The notes beneath the pieces are model-generated. The model saw nothing but the letters and a program-made list of their open reading frames with translations. It was not told the origin of the DNA and searched no databases. This document shows, piece after piece, positions 13,185-23,209 of a DNA stretch of 64,000 nucleotides. Every line of letters starts with the position of its first letter. The first letter of the stretch is position 1. Both the position numbers and the translations under genes were made by a program. Source of the DNA: Brachionus manjavacas. Taxonomy: Eukaryota; Rotifera; Eurotatoria; Ploima; Brachionidae. The stretch covers positions 83,261 through 147,260 of the forward strand of contig JAHQIY010000049.1 of assembly GCA_019054805.1 (NCBI GenBank), given 5' to 3'.

Positions 13185-13727
13185 TTGGTGATATTTCCTG
13201 TATCTAATTCGAAAATACCATTATATTTATCAGATGCAGCGAAATCTTCATTTGACCTGTTAGTTAAAAGTACTTGTAAAAAAGGGATAAATGGATTCAT
13301 TCAAGAAATATCCATTTCGCCTTTCTCCATGAACATTTATTCTGAAATTCAATTTAAGATGTGGGATAGCATTCAGAAAAGAAATCCAGTTTGGTATTTT
13401 GACGCTTCCAGCCTTTTTATTTCTGCTATTTTCAATAAAAAAATAACACTATTATATTCAAATGTAAGTTATGATCCAATTAATAAATCATTGATTCCAA
13501 TAGCAGATTATTTTTCAACTGAAAACGACAAACAAATATATCTATCAACCTTTTAAAAATTACGTCATCATTTAAGAAATAAAAACCCGATTATTATCCG
13601 AAAATCATTGTTTCAGATTTTAGCTGGGCAAATATAAACGCACTTTTGAGGATCATTATAAATTGTGTTATAATTCAATATCTGAAATTAAGCTACAACA
13701 TTGTTGCTTTAAAAGATTTTCCCTTTT
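13185..13727 (+). pseudogene. Broken fragment of a DNA-transposase-like protein (unnamed family)
   Basis: The frame at 13185-13553 reads PFSMNIYSEIQFKMW, then a hydrophobic strand ending in an Asp (VWYFDASS), then a strand ITLLYSNVSYDP and IPIADYFSTEND. After a TAA at 13554 and a one-base frame change near 13602 it continues with IIVSDFSWANINALL and an IQYLKLSYNIV-like helix. This order (Y-S-E helix, Asp-ended strand, x-F-S-T, then a second strand V-S-D-x-S-x-A) resembles a group of uncharacterised transposase-like proteins common in invertebrate genomes; I cannot name the family, and the catalytic role of the two Asp is inferred. The stop and the frameshift show it is dead. No terminal repeats were recognised. 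It lies directly upstream of a separate hAT relic, so this spot may have taken successive insertions. An overlapping minus-strand frame (12989-13300) looks like a shadow. Confidence 0.4.
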
Positions 13728-13809
13728 CGAAAATTTTATATTAAAAAATCTTTATTTGTTCAACTCATTTTTTAAAAATAATAATCGATGATCTTGATTA
13801 TGTTAATAT

Positions 13810-14660
13810 AACAAACGGAAAAATAAGCGATAAGATGCGTGCTTCTTAATATTTAGATCCAAGTTTCGAAATTCCATCAATAAAACAACTGACTGATTTG
13901 ACATTGAAATATAATATTGAAAAGAAAAGCTTAATTGTAAAGAAATTAAATGAAGAGAAATTAGTTAATTACACAACTGATTCATGGACATTAATTCAAA
14001 ATTATTCCAACATTACTTTAACTGTTCACAATCTTGACAAACATTTAAAACTTTCAGCTATACTTTTTACTGTTCGACGTATAAAAGATGGATATACAGC
14101 AAATAACATGGTTGATTATTTGACTGGAATAATGAATGAATATGGATTAAGTAAAAAAGGGAATTTCATTACAACTGATAATATAAATAATAAGAGTTTT
14201 GAATTTTGGAAGAATTCCTTGTATTGCGCACATTCTTCATATAAAAGTCTAAAATTCACTTCTTGCTATCAAAGAAAATTCAAAAACTAATTCAATTATT
14301 GAAATTGATTAGGAATCTGAGTACGTAACTGAAAGTCATTCAAAATTAAAAAATGAAAATGGAAAAGAACCTGACGCAGTGGCATTAATAATTTCAGCTA
14401 GAACAACTTTTCAAAATTATTCTAGAATTTTTAAGTTATTTGATTCAGATATTTTATCTAAATATTTTGGGTAAAATTTAAAAATTTTGTTCAATTTTTG
14501 AAAAAATGTGGATCAGTTGCGTCTTTTTATAACCATTTGACAAGCATTAGAGAGAAATTATCAAAACTTCAAAAAGAAAATAACCAAGAAATTCATTACC
14601 TTATACAACAAGTCCTAACAAGATGGAAGATGGTGTTTATATGATTGTAAAAAGAATTGT
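13810..14660 (+). pseudogene. hAT-superfamily transposase relic
   Basis: Reads LDPSFEIPSIKQLT, then an amphipathic helix, then VNYTTDSWT, the motif that carries the first catalytic Asp of hAT transposases (codon at about 13979). LTVHNLDKHLKLSAILF and YTANNMVDYL follow, then FITTDNINNKSF, equivalent to the second-Asp TDNAxN motif. This frame ends at 14290. After a degraded gap the relic resumes near 14480 with FVQFLKKCGSVASFYNHL, REKLSKLQKEN and IQQVLTRWKMVF, matching the conserved Q-x-x-x-T-R-W segment before the insertion and dimerisation part. Lesions: an in-frame TAA just before the LDPSF motif (13847), loss of frame after 14290, and stops after 14640. The catalytic Glu and C-terminal dimerisation region are not seen, and I identified neither terminal inverted repeats nor an 8-bp target duplication. 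It would cut and paste DNA when intact; this copy cannot be functional. Confidence 0.8.
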
Positions 14661-14839
14661 CGAAAACATTGAATTCATTAATTCATAATCATTTATCTCT
14701 CGAATTTCAGAAAACCTTCTGCTCTGCTTTTAGTTTTTTTCAATCCAATTTTGTTTCTTTAATTTTAAATTTCTTATTTTTATAATATTATAATCTTTTC
14801 CCTAATAAAAATTTAAATAATTTATTTTAATTTTAATTT

Positions 14840-14870
14840 TATATTTACAAATATTAAATTTGTAAATATA
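14840..14870. repeat. Perfect 13-bp inverted repeat (hairpin)
   Basis: TATATTTACAAAT (14840-14852) and its exact reverse complement ATTTGTAAATATA (14858-14870), separated by 5 nt. In such AT-rich DNA it may be chance, or a remnant of a transposon end since it lies about 180 bp after the hAT relic. Confidence 0.6.
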
Positions 14871-16130
14871 AAATTATTCAATATATTCATATATTCAATA
14901 TATTCATTTTTATTTTTTATTTTATACTAGTGTTATGACTTAGAGTAATAAATTATCAACTACACGACTTCTTTTATTTAAATTGCTATTTAAGAGCTAG
15001 TTAGTCCTAAAACAACACTTAATGACATTTTGCTAACAAATTAGCAATTTTAAAAATTTATTCTGTTCTGTAATAATGAATTTAAATTTAAATACTTTCC
15101 ATATAAGTGATTGTTAATTTTATTTTGAAAAAAAAAATAACATTTGTTTTTTTTGAAAATTAAAACTATAAATCAAATTAATGAATTAGTATAAGCTTAA
15201 GTTATTTTTTTTTATGCACATTTGATTGTTGCATAATTACTATTTTATTTTAATTCTGAAATATTTTTTTAAATTATTTAAAATCAAAGTAAACTTTTGT
15301 CCCAAAATTTTGTTCTGAATATCAGAAAACTGCAAAACTGCAAAACTATTTTGGACAATAGGGTAGTTTTATTGAAAAAAAATTTTAAAGCTGAGATATT
15401 TTTTTAATTGTCTGATTCAATTTCATTTAAACCTATTATTTTCTTATAAGTAATTAATAACTTTTCAATTATTGCTTTAAAATCACATCTTAAATTAAAT
15501 TTTCAAACAAAAATCTTTCAAAATATACCATGCAATGTACCATGCAAACTAAAGGGTACTTACACAAAAATTTCGCCTAATAATTTATAAGAGAATTTGT
15601 TTTATCAAGATGGAATAAAATAAAAAGAAAAGAAAATTTAAAAGGCTTATATGAGATTTATATTCAAAAATATAATTTTTGATATATTATAAATTTAAGC
15701 CATATTTAATTAAAAGAGTCACTTAAAGTCAAGGAAAAAAAAAATTTTCATTTCTTCCTACTTATCCAAACCCTTTATCTAAATTTAATTTTCTGCGGTT
15801 TTCGTTGTAAAAATCAAATCCGCTTTTTTTTAATGCTTAAATAAAGCCAAAAATATCCATTAAAGGTTCATTTTCAATTAAAACTTTTGTCGGACAGACT
15901 GTATTCACCATTGCCATCGGAACTAAAAACAACATGTCACATCTGGACTAAGTGCGCAAAAATAACTTTTATCCCACCATACATTAAAACGCGAAGAAAA
16001 GAGAAAAAGGTCAAAAAATAATGCATTCTTTAACAATTATCTTCGATTTTTTCTTGTGTTTCAAAAATAACTTAAATAAAAGTGTTAGGTTGCAAGAGGA
16101 TTCTTAATCGGCCACTTAATTTTTAAAAAC

Positions 16131-16258
16131 CGTGACCGTGTTTTCATTGATCGGTCAACATTTTAATGGGCGGTCAGCTGTTCGGTAAGCTTGGCAGTCT
16201 AAATTTTGACCGCAATAAAATACGGTCAGGAAAAAAGGGGCAGTCAAAAATGCGGTCC
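16131..16258. repeat. Cluster of CGGTCA/TGACCG hexamers
   Basis: Within about 130 bp of otherwise AT-rich DNA, a GC-containing hexamer recurs on both strands: TGACCG at about 16133 and 16207; CGGTCA at 16152, 16171 and 16223; near matches CAGTCA (16241) and CGGTCC (16253). Spacing is irregular, so it is not a clean tandem repeat. It could be a decayed minisatellite, a transposon subterminal region with repeated binding sites, or a cluster of nuclear-receptor-like half sites. Confidence 0.45.
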
Positions 16259-17101
16259 TTTTTTTGGCGGACAGCTCCTAAAATAACTTTTTCCAAACAA
16301 TAATTTTTATTTTATTTTGTTAAAATTTAAATATAAATCATTATTTTGTTAAAAAATTTATTTTAGGATTCAGGCAGGTATATCATTTTTTAAAGCTATT
16401 TTTTTTTGAAGCTAATTTTTTTGTTTTCTTGAAATTATTCTTTATTTATGTCTTTAATCAAATGGTAAACAATTTGATTGTAGAGGCACTTGGTAGAGGT
16501 TTAGCCTACTGGACAATTCTTAAACATGATTTTAGAAGAAGTTTTACGGCCAGAACAAGTACAACTACTTTAAATCCGATTTTTTATCGATTTAAATTCT
16601 CCAAGCTGTTTTTTAAATTAAATAAAATATTAGCTTTTTGAAATTAAAAGTAAATAAAATTTTGAACGATTTTTTATGTTAGAATGTGGAGATTTTAATT
16701 ATCTAAAAAACAGTGTGTCCTTAGTATCAATTCTTTAAATTGAAGAATTTTACCAAAAAAATATATTTTTTGTTTTTCAGATTTTAAAAATAAGAGCAAG
16801 ATGACTTTTTCTTTTTTTGGCAATAATGCTAAGGGAATTCTCTTAGACCATCCGACCGCTGTTCATGTTTTAGTAAAAAACAGGTTTTAGCATAAGCCTT
16901 TAGCTCGATACAATAAATAAAAAAAAATAAAATTTATCATTTGCACAACTAATCTTAACTGATAAGATATTTAAATCTAAAAAAGGATACAAAATACAGT
17001 GCTGATTTGATACTTTGTAATTTTAATTAATTATTCGAAATTTTCGTAATTTTTCGTAATTTAATTTCTTCTAACAAACGTAATTTTTCTAAAAATTCTG
17101 T

Positions 17102-17290
17102 AGGACGACATGTCAAACCAGCTTTGTCACACCAAAGACTATGAAAAAGTAGCCTATTCCTAAAATTCAGCGCTTAAAAAAAATAGGCCCTAATCGAAGT
17201 CATCTCGATGATCAAGGGCCTCCAATCGCTCATGTACAGACTGAAATACCTTCACAGAGGCAATCAACTACACTGCTTAACTTGAACTGA
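17102..17290 (+). other. Possible decayed exon upstream of the SET1 fragment
   Basis: Base composition rises here and an acceptor-like CTGTAG precedes the frame DDMSNQLCHTKDYEKVA. After a frame change near a TAAAA (about 17160) and another in the A8 run (about 17190), a reading PNRSHLDDQGPPIAHVQTEI runs on to TGA at about 17288. I recognise no family. Position just before the SET1 RRM suggests a 5' exon of that gene or a neighbouring relic, but this is guesswork. Confidence 0.25.
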
Positions 17291-17349
17291 AAAAATAATA
17301 AAAGAAATCGTTTTATGACGAACTCATTCATAAAACTATTCCAGAGTTT

Positions 17350-18284
17350 ATGAGCAAAAATAATGTTCAAAATTTAATTTCATTTTATTTAAATGCGGAA
17401 ATGCTCCAACCCGCAAAAAAAAAGCGCAACTACCGCACCGACCCGCTCGACCTGGCCGTGCCCAGCTTCAAAGTCGACCAGTACAGGGTGGGCCCGGTGC
17501 CCTATAAAGAAGTCACATTCGCCAACCTAAACGACAACATCGACCACAAATTTCAGCACGAAATGTGCGCCAAATACGGCGACATAGCCGAATGCCGCAT
17601 CTACTACCATCCGAAGAGCCGCAAGCACCTCGACATGGCCAAGTGCATATTCGCGAGCGAGAAGTCGGAGCATCGAGCGCGCAAAAATGGTCGAGCAGCT
17701 GTGCATCCCGGCGCTGCCAGCTCAAGTAAAAGTCTGTCGCCGGCATCGTACACGAACTAAAGGAAGTTATACGCACGGACCTGTGCCGCAAGTACTTCGA
17801 GCACACCGCTTTTCTGCTGATCGACGAGTGGTTCGGCAGCGTGAGACTGTACGTGCCAGCTAACCTGCGGCCGATCACTCCGCCGTCGCCGCGCCTCGCC
17901 GACCGCAACAACAACCAGATGCACAAGCGCTACGAGCGACACCGGCGACGCTCGCCGTCCAGATCCCGCCGTCGATGATAACGTGATCGACACTACCGGC
18001 CCAGGCATCGACGACGCCGTTCGCCGCACAGATGACACGACAGAGTGTCGCCGCGGACCCGCTCAAGCTCGTGTGACTCGCCGCCCGCTCCCACCAAGCG
18101 ATTCAAATACACCACCACTCACTCTCCTGTACAAAGTGTAAATAATGCCAATCTAGACGACGACCGCGACTACTACCACAAATCAGACAAATCCCTGTGC
18201 ATTTCAGCTCAAGCTCAAGCGCACAACAGGTCCTCGCACGCTTTTGCCGAATCAGACAAAAAAATTGTCACTGTTGTTGTTTAG
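17350..18284 (+). pseudogene. N-terminal part of a SET1/SETD1-type histone H3K4 methyltransferase (RRM region), disrupted
   Basis: SET1 is the catalytic subunit of COMPASS, which methylates histone H3 Lys4. Reading order: YRTDPLDLAVPSFKVDQY, then the RRM VGPVPYKEVTFANLNDN...CAKYGDIAECRIYYHPKSRKHLDMAK (about 17450-17700), a close match to the SETD1 RRM. Next is a helix LKEVIRTDLCRKYFEHTAF followed by DEW, matching the conserved SETD1 segment L-K-x5-D-L-x-R-K-x-x-E-x-x-A-F-x-x-x-D-x-W (about 17751-17830). An Arg/Ser-rich tract (RRRSPSRSRRR) follows, then SPPAPTKRFKY, ending at TAG 18282. Lesions: frame changes at A5 (17683-17687) and near AAAA (17728-17731), then in-frame TGA 17976, TAA 17979 and TGA 18033. 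The few residues between RRM and helix are far fewer than in vertebrate SETD1, so the protein was compact or lost sequence. Composition is GC-rich, unlike its surroundings. The start is uncertain because sequence before about 17396 is AT-rich. Confidence 0.8.
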
Positions 18285-18620
18285 AACGAGTGTGTGCGCT
18301 GCATTAGTGTTGATTAGTTGTGTTAGTTGTGCGATTGGGCATAGTTGGACTGTCAAACAAGAAGAAGCCAATTTGGAAGAGAATAACAATGTTGTAAGAG
18401 ATGGGAGAGCAAAGTGCAGATCAAAATGAAGAGAATATTTCGATTATTGATTCCATTATTGATTTGGTCATTAAGCAAACCCAGGACAAAAGAGACATGG
18501 TTGATTTGGTTGAAAAAAAGAGTGCAGAGTTTAAATTCAGCGCAATGATCAATGTTTTTTTTTTATTTGTTTATTTATTTTTGATGAAAAATTGTTTCCT
18601 TTTTTTTACCAAATAAAGCC
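18285..18620 (+). other. Tail after the SET1 RRM fragment, with possible coding remnant and poly(A) signal
   Basis: An acidic segment reading KQEEANLEENNNVV (from about 18355) overlaps, in another frame, one reading GEQSADQNEENISIIDSIID and on to EKKSAEFKFSA (18401-18545). Amino-acid usage looks coding, but I recognise no family and each piece needs a frame change to join the SET1 reading. AATAAA at 18612-18617 follows a T-rich stretch and could be a polyadenylation signal, which would make the RRM part a separate, C-terminally truncated transcript unit. Confidence 0.3.
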
Positions 18621-19104
18621 GGTTTTCTGACATTAAAATTAGGCTTAATTTGTGCATCTTTATTTTTTACTTTATTCTTTTCTTTTTTTTTTTAATTTTG
18701 AAAATTTTTACTTTAAAATTCTGTCTATGAGGCTCTAATAACAATAAAAAAATAATATAATTCGATTCTGATATGTGTCCAATGCTTCCTTAATTTTCAA
18801 TTTTATCTATCGATTTAAAGAATTTAATCAGTGAAATTTTTCATGCTTTAATATAAAAATATTTGTTCAGTCTTCCCCTTATTTAATTTTAAAAGTGCAT
18901 TATTCTGTAATTGTAAACAATATAAATATTATAGAAATTTAACTAAAAGAGATAATTTAGTTCTGTAAAATGCTTAATTATAAGCAAATTTGCTTAGTGC
19001 AGTAAAATAAGTCTACGCCTTAAAAAGGTATTCCAATCAAGAGTGCAAATACATTGCAGAGTTTTTGCAGAAATATTTTTTTGGATTAAGCAAAGTTACT
19101 TAAC

Positions 19105-20290
19105 CATTAAGCATTTTAAAATTTTACAATTTCAATATATAAATTTTTTGGTTATAATTTTCTTTTCATTCAATTTTATAAGTTAACAATTCCGTAATTT
19201 TAAAATTTTGTTTAATTTCTCATTAAATTACCAGTTCCAAAATTTTACAATTCTAGTTAAACATTTTTCTCATTCAATTTTGTAATTTCAAAATTTTTTT
19301 TAAATTTACCCCCTTTAAAAATTTACATATAAAAAATTTAACTATTTTAGTTTAACATTTTTTGAATAATTATTACATCTAACAGAACAAAAATAATTGT
19401 TTTTGAGCTTGAATAAGCAATTTATTCCATCTGATTGAATTTTCTGTGATTTGCTGCTGATAAAAAATTTTTTCTTCATGCTGAAGTAATTGTTTCTTCT
19501 AAATTTTTCCATTCATCATATGAAAAAACAAATTCATGATGCTGAGGATTTTTTTCTGAATTAGTTGAGAGTTTTTCATTGCAACGTAGCTCTTCTAATA
19601 TGTTTTTTTTAATCCCATTATCGTTTCGTTTCCATTTTACATATAAATTAAGGGCTACCAATTATAAATATTCTTTTGATTTTTAGAAGTATTTTCCAAA
19701 AATTTCAACGAAATGTGAACTAGACGTTCTGTGTCCTCCCTTCAAATCAGTCAAGCCTCTATCTTTCATATAATTGACAATTATATTTTTTAGTTTTTCT
19801 TTGATATCGAATTTTATAAGTTACCGATTTTAAAAGTTTTATTTAATACCCCCCTAATAAAAATTTACAGCTAAAATAAACTATATTGGTTTAACATTCT
19901 TCCTCAATTGCAATTTTATAAGGTTACAATTCTGTAATTTTAATTTTGTTTAATTTCTTATTGAATTCTCTTATTAAATTTTACAATTCCAAAATTAAAC
20001 TATTTTACTTTTATTTTTCTACTCGTTTAATTTTGTAATTAAACAATTCCGTAATTTTAAATATTTGTTTGAATTTCTTATTCAATTATTAAATCTCTTA
20101 TTAAATTCCCTTTTAAAATTTTACAAATCCAATATTTAAAAATTCCGTAATTTTAAAATTATAGTTTAACATTTTTCCTCATTCAATTTTATTAGGTGAC
20201 AATTCTTTAATTTAAATTTTATTATAATTTTACAATTTAATAATTTTTAAAGTTTTAGTTTAAACTTCAATTTTGCAATTTTTTGATCAA
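19105..20290. repeat. Degenerate AT-rich repeat built on TTTTACAATTC-like phrases
   Basis: Phrases such as AATTCCGTAATTTTAAAATT, TTTAACATTTTTCCTCATTC and AAATTTTACAATTCCAAAAT recur irregularly at about 19120-19330 and 19810-20280, roughly every 100 bp, with heavy divergence. The minus-strand coding-like piece lies between the two blocks. It looks like an old, decayed minisatellite. Confidence 0.45.
19476..19796 (-). pseudogene. Unrecognised coding-like remnant on the minus strand
   Basis: Read on the minus strand, 19796-19686 gives KLKNIIVNYMKDRGLTDLK, GGHRTSSSHFVEIFGKYF and a stop. After about 25 nt, 19661-19476 gives LYVKWKRNDNGIKKNILEEL, ending DEWKNLEETITSA and a stop. Composition is charged and non-repetitive, unlike the A/T runs around it. 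I do not recognise the family; a transposon or captured-gene fragment is possible. There is no good start codon or splice pair. Confidence 0.25.
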
Positions 20291-22077
20291 TGATATTAAT
20301 CAATAATAACAAATTTTTTATTAAAAAATTAAATTAACATTGTTTAAAATCCGATACTGAGTAATTTAGTACTAAACCAATTTAATACTTTGAATTTAGT
20401 CCTAAATTTTTATGTAAGAAACTAATACTAAATGTTTATTTTCAAATCAAAAATGCAAATTAAATATGCATCTTTTAAATTTGCAGAGTTTAGCAGAAAT
20501 TGAATGATATCATATGATATGATGTCACAAATTAGTTTCCGGCAGTGTAAAAGCTATTTTAAATAATTAATTGTCTTTTTGAAAAGTTGTCAAAAACCGA
20601 ATTCGAATCCAAAAAAACAATGACATGTATATTAGATTTATTGAGACGTTACTTAAGTCACAATTTTGAAGTTTGATCTATTGATCAATTTTTTCTACTT
20701 TTTTATTTTTTGTTTATTTTAACAACTTTTTTAATTTAAATAAAATATTAACAAAAAATTATAGTATTTAACTCGAATAGTAGTACAATCACTTTGTACA
20801 AACAGCCTAAAATACCCTAATTAATTAAATTATTAATAGATGATTAGCTTAGAATTTTTATTTTTAATATTTTCTAGTTACTTGAAATGTCAAAATATTT
20901 AAAAAATTTAAATTTAACACAGTCAATTTAAAGAAATTAATAATAAATACATAAATAATAAACTTGATATTTCAGCATTGAATACTTAGATTAAATTAAG
21001 TCAGCTATTAAATCCAAGTTTAAATTTATAATATTTGAAAAATTTTTGTTTAACGAAAATAATAATAATTTTAAAGCTGGTCAAAAATAAATTGAAAATT
21101 AAAAAAAAAAATTGCTGTTCAAAATATATGAGAATTTAGATATTTAAAACGAGGAAAAATTTTTTGTTGGTGCTTCTAGTGCTAACGTTTTTTTTCGAAG
21201 GTTTAAAAGTCTAATAATTTTTTTTTTCTATTCATTCAAAAAGAAAAATAAGAATCTAATCTTAATTCTTTGGCTTTCAATCAAAATTTTTTTTAGAAAA
21301 AAAATATATTATTAACATTCCTGTTTTTATCTTATAAGAAATTACTGTACTGCTATGATAAACTGTTTTTATAAAATTTTACGTACTTTTTCGAAATTTT
21401 CGTGATTTTACGTAAATTTACGTTAATTAAAATTGCTAAAGTAAAAAAAGTAAATTTCAGTCAATATAAAAAGGGCCAAAAAAATTGTAAAAATTATCTA
21501 TTAATTTATAATGCATTGAATTTACATAAAAATATAATAATTTAATAAGGGTTTTTTGGAGAAGCGGTGAAGGTTGGAGCAAAAAATTAAAGCAAAGCTA
21601 AATATTCAATAAATTTTTAAAAAATTTAAAATTTAAAAAAGTTTTAGCCTTAAAATCAAAAAAACATTTATTACTGTTTTTGTCAATATTAGAACTACAC
21701 TTCTGAATATAAAAATTATTTTTTCTTTAGCTTTTGTTTGAGTTTAGCAAAATTTTTTAAAAAATGTTTAAGGATATTTTTTAGAAAATTATCAATAATT
21801 TAAATAAAACTGGGATTTAATATAACCAAATATACTTTTCTACAGTTTTTGCTCAAGACCGAATCGCTGCAAATTTAGATGTTTCAGGTTACGCTCCATA
21901 GTTTCATGAAAAAACTTGCTCCCAACTTTTTACCAAGGTTTGCTTTTTGGACATCACATTTAGGGTGAAATTTATAAATTGGGGTCTAATTTGATGCCTA
22001 AAATTAAATTGGGAATAATTAAGAATTAATTTTTCCAATTTCCAAAGCTTAGTTTGCCTACTTTTTTTGTTCTTAAG

Positions 22078-23203
22078 GCTGATGACGATGCAAAGATGGT
22101 GAAAAAGCGCACCAAAAAGTCCAAAAAAAAAGTCGACACAGAAAAGAGCGGCTGTGAGCCAGTGACAAAAAATCCTCTCCATTGCTGATATCTACTTTGC
22201 TTGAGAGACAAGACAACCTCAAAAAACAGCACTATTTGCTGATGAAACAGAAAGACGAGTCTCAGGGAGTTCGCATAGTGGATGCCAAGATGCAGATGCA
22301 AATATGGGAAGAGCACTTTTAAACGCCGAACATGCCTTGGCTAAAAGAAGAGAAGCCAAAGAGCTTGTCGCGTGAGCTGGTCAATTTACTGCCGCCGCCG
22401 GTCAAGCCGAAGAAAAAGAAGGCGGCCGCGGCGCTCGAAAAAAGCGGCCGAGAGTTCGCGAGGCGCACACGGGCCCACGATGACCAAATAATGAGGAGCT
22501 TCTTGACGCTGGGCCTGGACGCCGAGGACTTGCTGTACTTGAAGCGCGTGTATGACCAAATGATCGACCAGGAGAACTCGACAGATAAAGCTGTGGACGG
22601 CGAGTTGTGCGACATTGTCAGAAGGCTCAAGTGCACCGAGCGGGCCTACGCGTACCGGGACGACGCGCTGGTCGAGTGCGCGCGCGTCCGGCCCTATAGA
22701 AAGTTGACTCGCGACGAAAAAATAATGTTCAGGGAGCAATTCAAGCAGAGCTTTTTGAGCTTGTCGCGATGATGATGAACGTGGGCTCGTCGGCGCTGGC
22801 GCACAACTCGTCCAGCGGGTCTAACATTGATGCTCTGGGCCAGGAGGTGTCGTCTATGTCGTCGGCCCGCGAGGCCCGCTCTCTCCAACGCAAACTAATG
22901 GCCTGCAATGAAGCACACGACTTTTTCAAGTATAGCCAGCTGAACCTGAGGAAAAAGTCGCTGAAATTCGGCAAGTTGGACATCCACGACTGGGGATTGT
23001 TCGCCTTGGAGACAATTGCGCCCGAGGAGTTTGTCATCCAGTATGTGGGCGAGACCATACGGCAATCGGTCGCCGATCATAGGGATAAGTGCTATAACGC
23101 CCAGGGCATTGGCAGTAGCTGCATGTTTCGCATTGATCAAGACACAATTGTTGACGCCACTAAATGCGGCAATTTGTCCCGGTTTATCAATCATTCCTGT
23201 GAT
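22078..23203 (+). pseudogene. C-terminal part of SET1/SETD1-type methyltransferase: N-SET and partial SET domain
   Basis: The exon follows acceptor AG 22076-22077. It starts with a Lys-rich and coiled-coil stretch (LLERQDNLKKQHYLLMKQKD). The N-SET domain follows: HDDQIMRSFLTLGLDAEDLL, YLKRVYDQM and [10 protein letters not shown], matching the SETD1 segments around GLDSEDMSYL and the SAR-x-E-G-Y motif. Then comes the SET domain: [20 protein letters not shown] (start of the S-adenosylmethionine pocket), [29 protein letters not shown]. It ends at 23203 inside the SET core; the PNCY part, the last Tyr motif and the post-SET cysteines are missing. Lesions: loss of one base in A6 (22167-22172, which otherwise gives TGA at 22186), TAA at 22320, and a frame change between about 22690 and 22770. 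Codon 23120 is TGC (Cys) where SET1/MLL enzymes have an active-site Tyr. Same strand and order as the RRM part, so probably one ancestral gene. Confidence 0.82.
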
Positions 23204-23209
23204 GTAAGT
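23204..23209 (+). other. Splice donor ending the SET exon
   Basis: GTAAGT follows codon GAT (Asp of NHSCD) in phase 0. SET1-family proteins continue with P-N-C-Y at this point, so an exon beginning with that motif is expected downstream. None is visible before the right edge of the window; only the 133-bp array follows. Confidence 0.7.

Larger units (their letters stand above)
14661..17100. other. AT-rich non-coding stretch
   Basis: No gene supported. Contents noted: a hairpin (14840-14870), a cluster of GGTCA-type hexamers (16131-16258), and a 70-codon open frame at 16429-16641 with no family resemblance that I do not call. Long A/T-runs and short repeats around ATATTCA (about 14880-14910) dominate the rest. 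Confidence 0.55.
18621..22077. other. AT-rich region between the two SET1 parts (intron-like)
   Basis: About 3.5 kb with no supportable exon of SET1. It holds a degenerate AT-rich repeat (19105-20290) and an unrecognised minus-strand coding-like piece (19476-19796). The last part ends in a pyrimidine-rich tract and TTCTTAAG, the acceptor used for the C-terminal SET1 exon at 22078. A perfect 14-bp palindrome ATATCATATGATAT lies at 20507-20520. Confidence 0.5.

Noticed and set aside
12989..13300. 103-codon minus-strand frame
   Set aside because: Overlaps the plus-strand transposase-like reading, has no recognised motif, and no coding signal continues upstream.
16429..16641. 70-codon frame with LIVEALGRGLAYW
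   Set aside because: No family, splice or poly(A) support, and of a length expected by chance.
17513..18066. Minus-strand open frames opposite the SET1 RRM region
   Set aside because: Shadows of GC-rich coding DNA; the plus strand gives clear RRM and SETD1 motifs.
20590..20620. GAATTCGAATCC resembling a tRNA T-arm
   Set aside because: No matching acceptor, D-arm or anticodon stem nearby.
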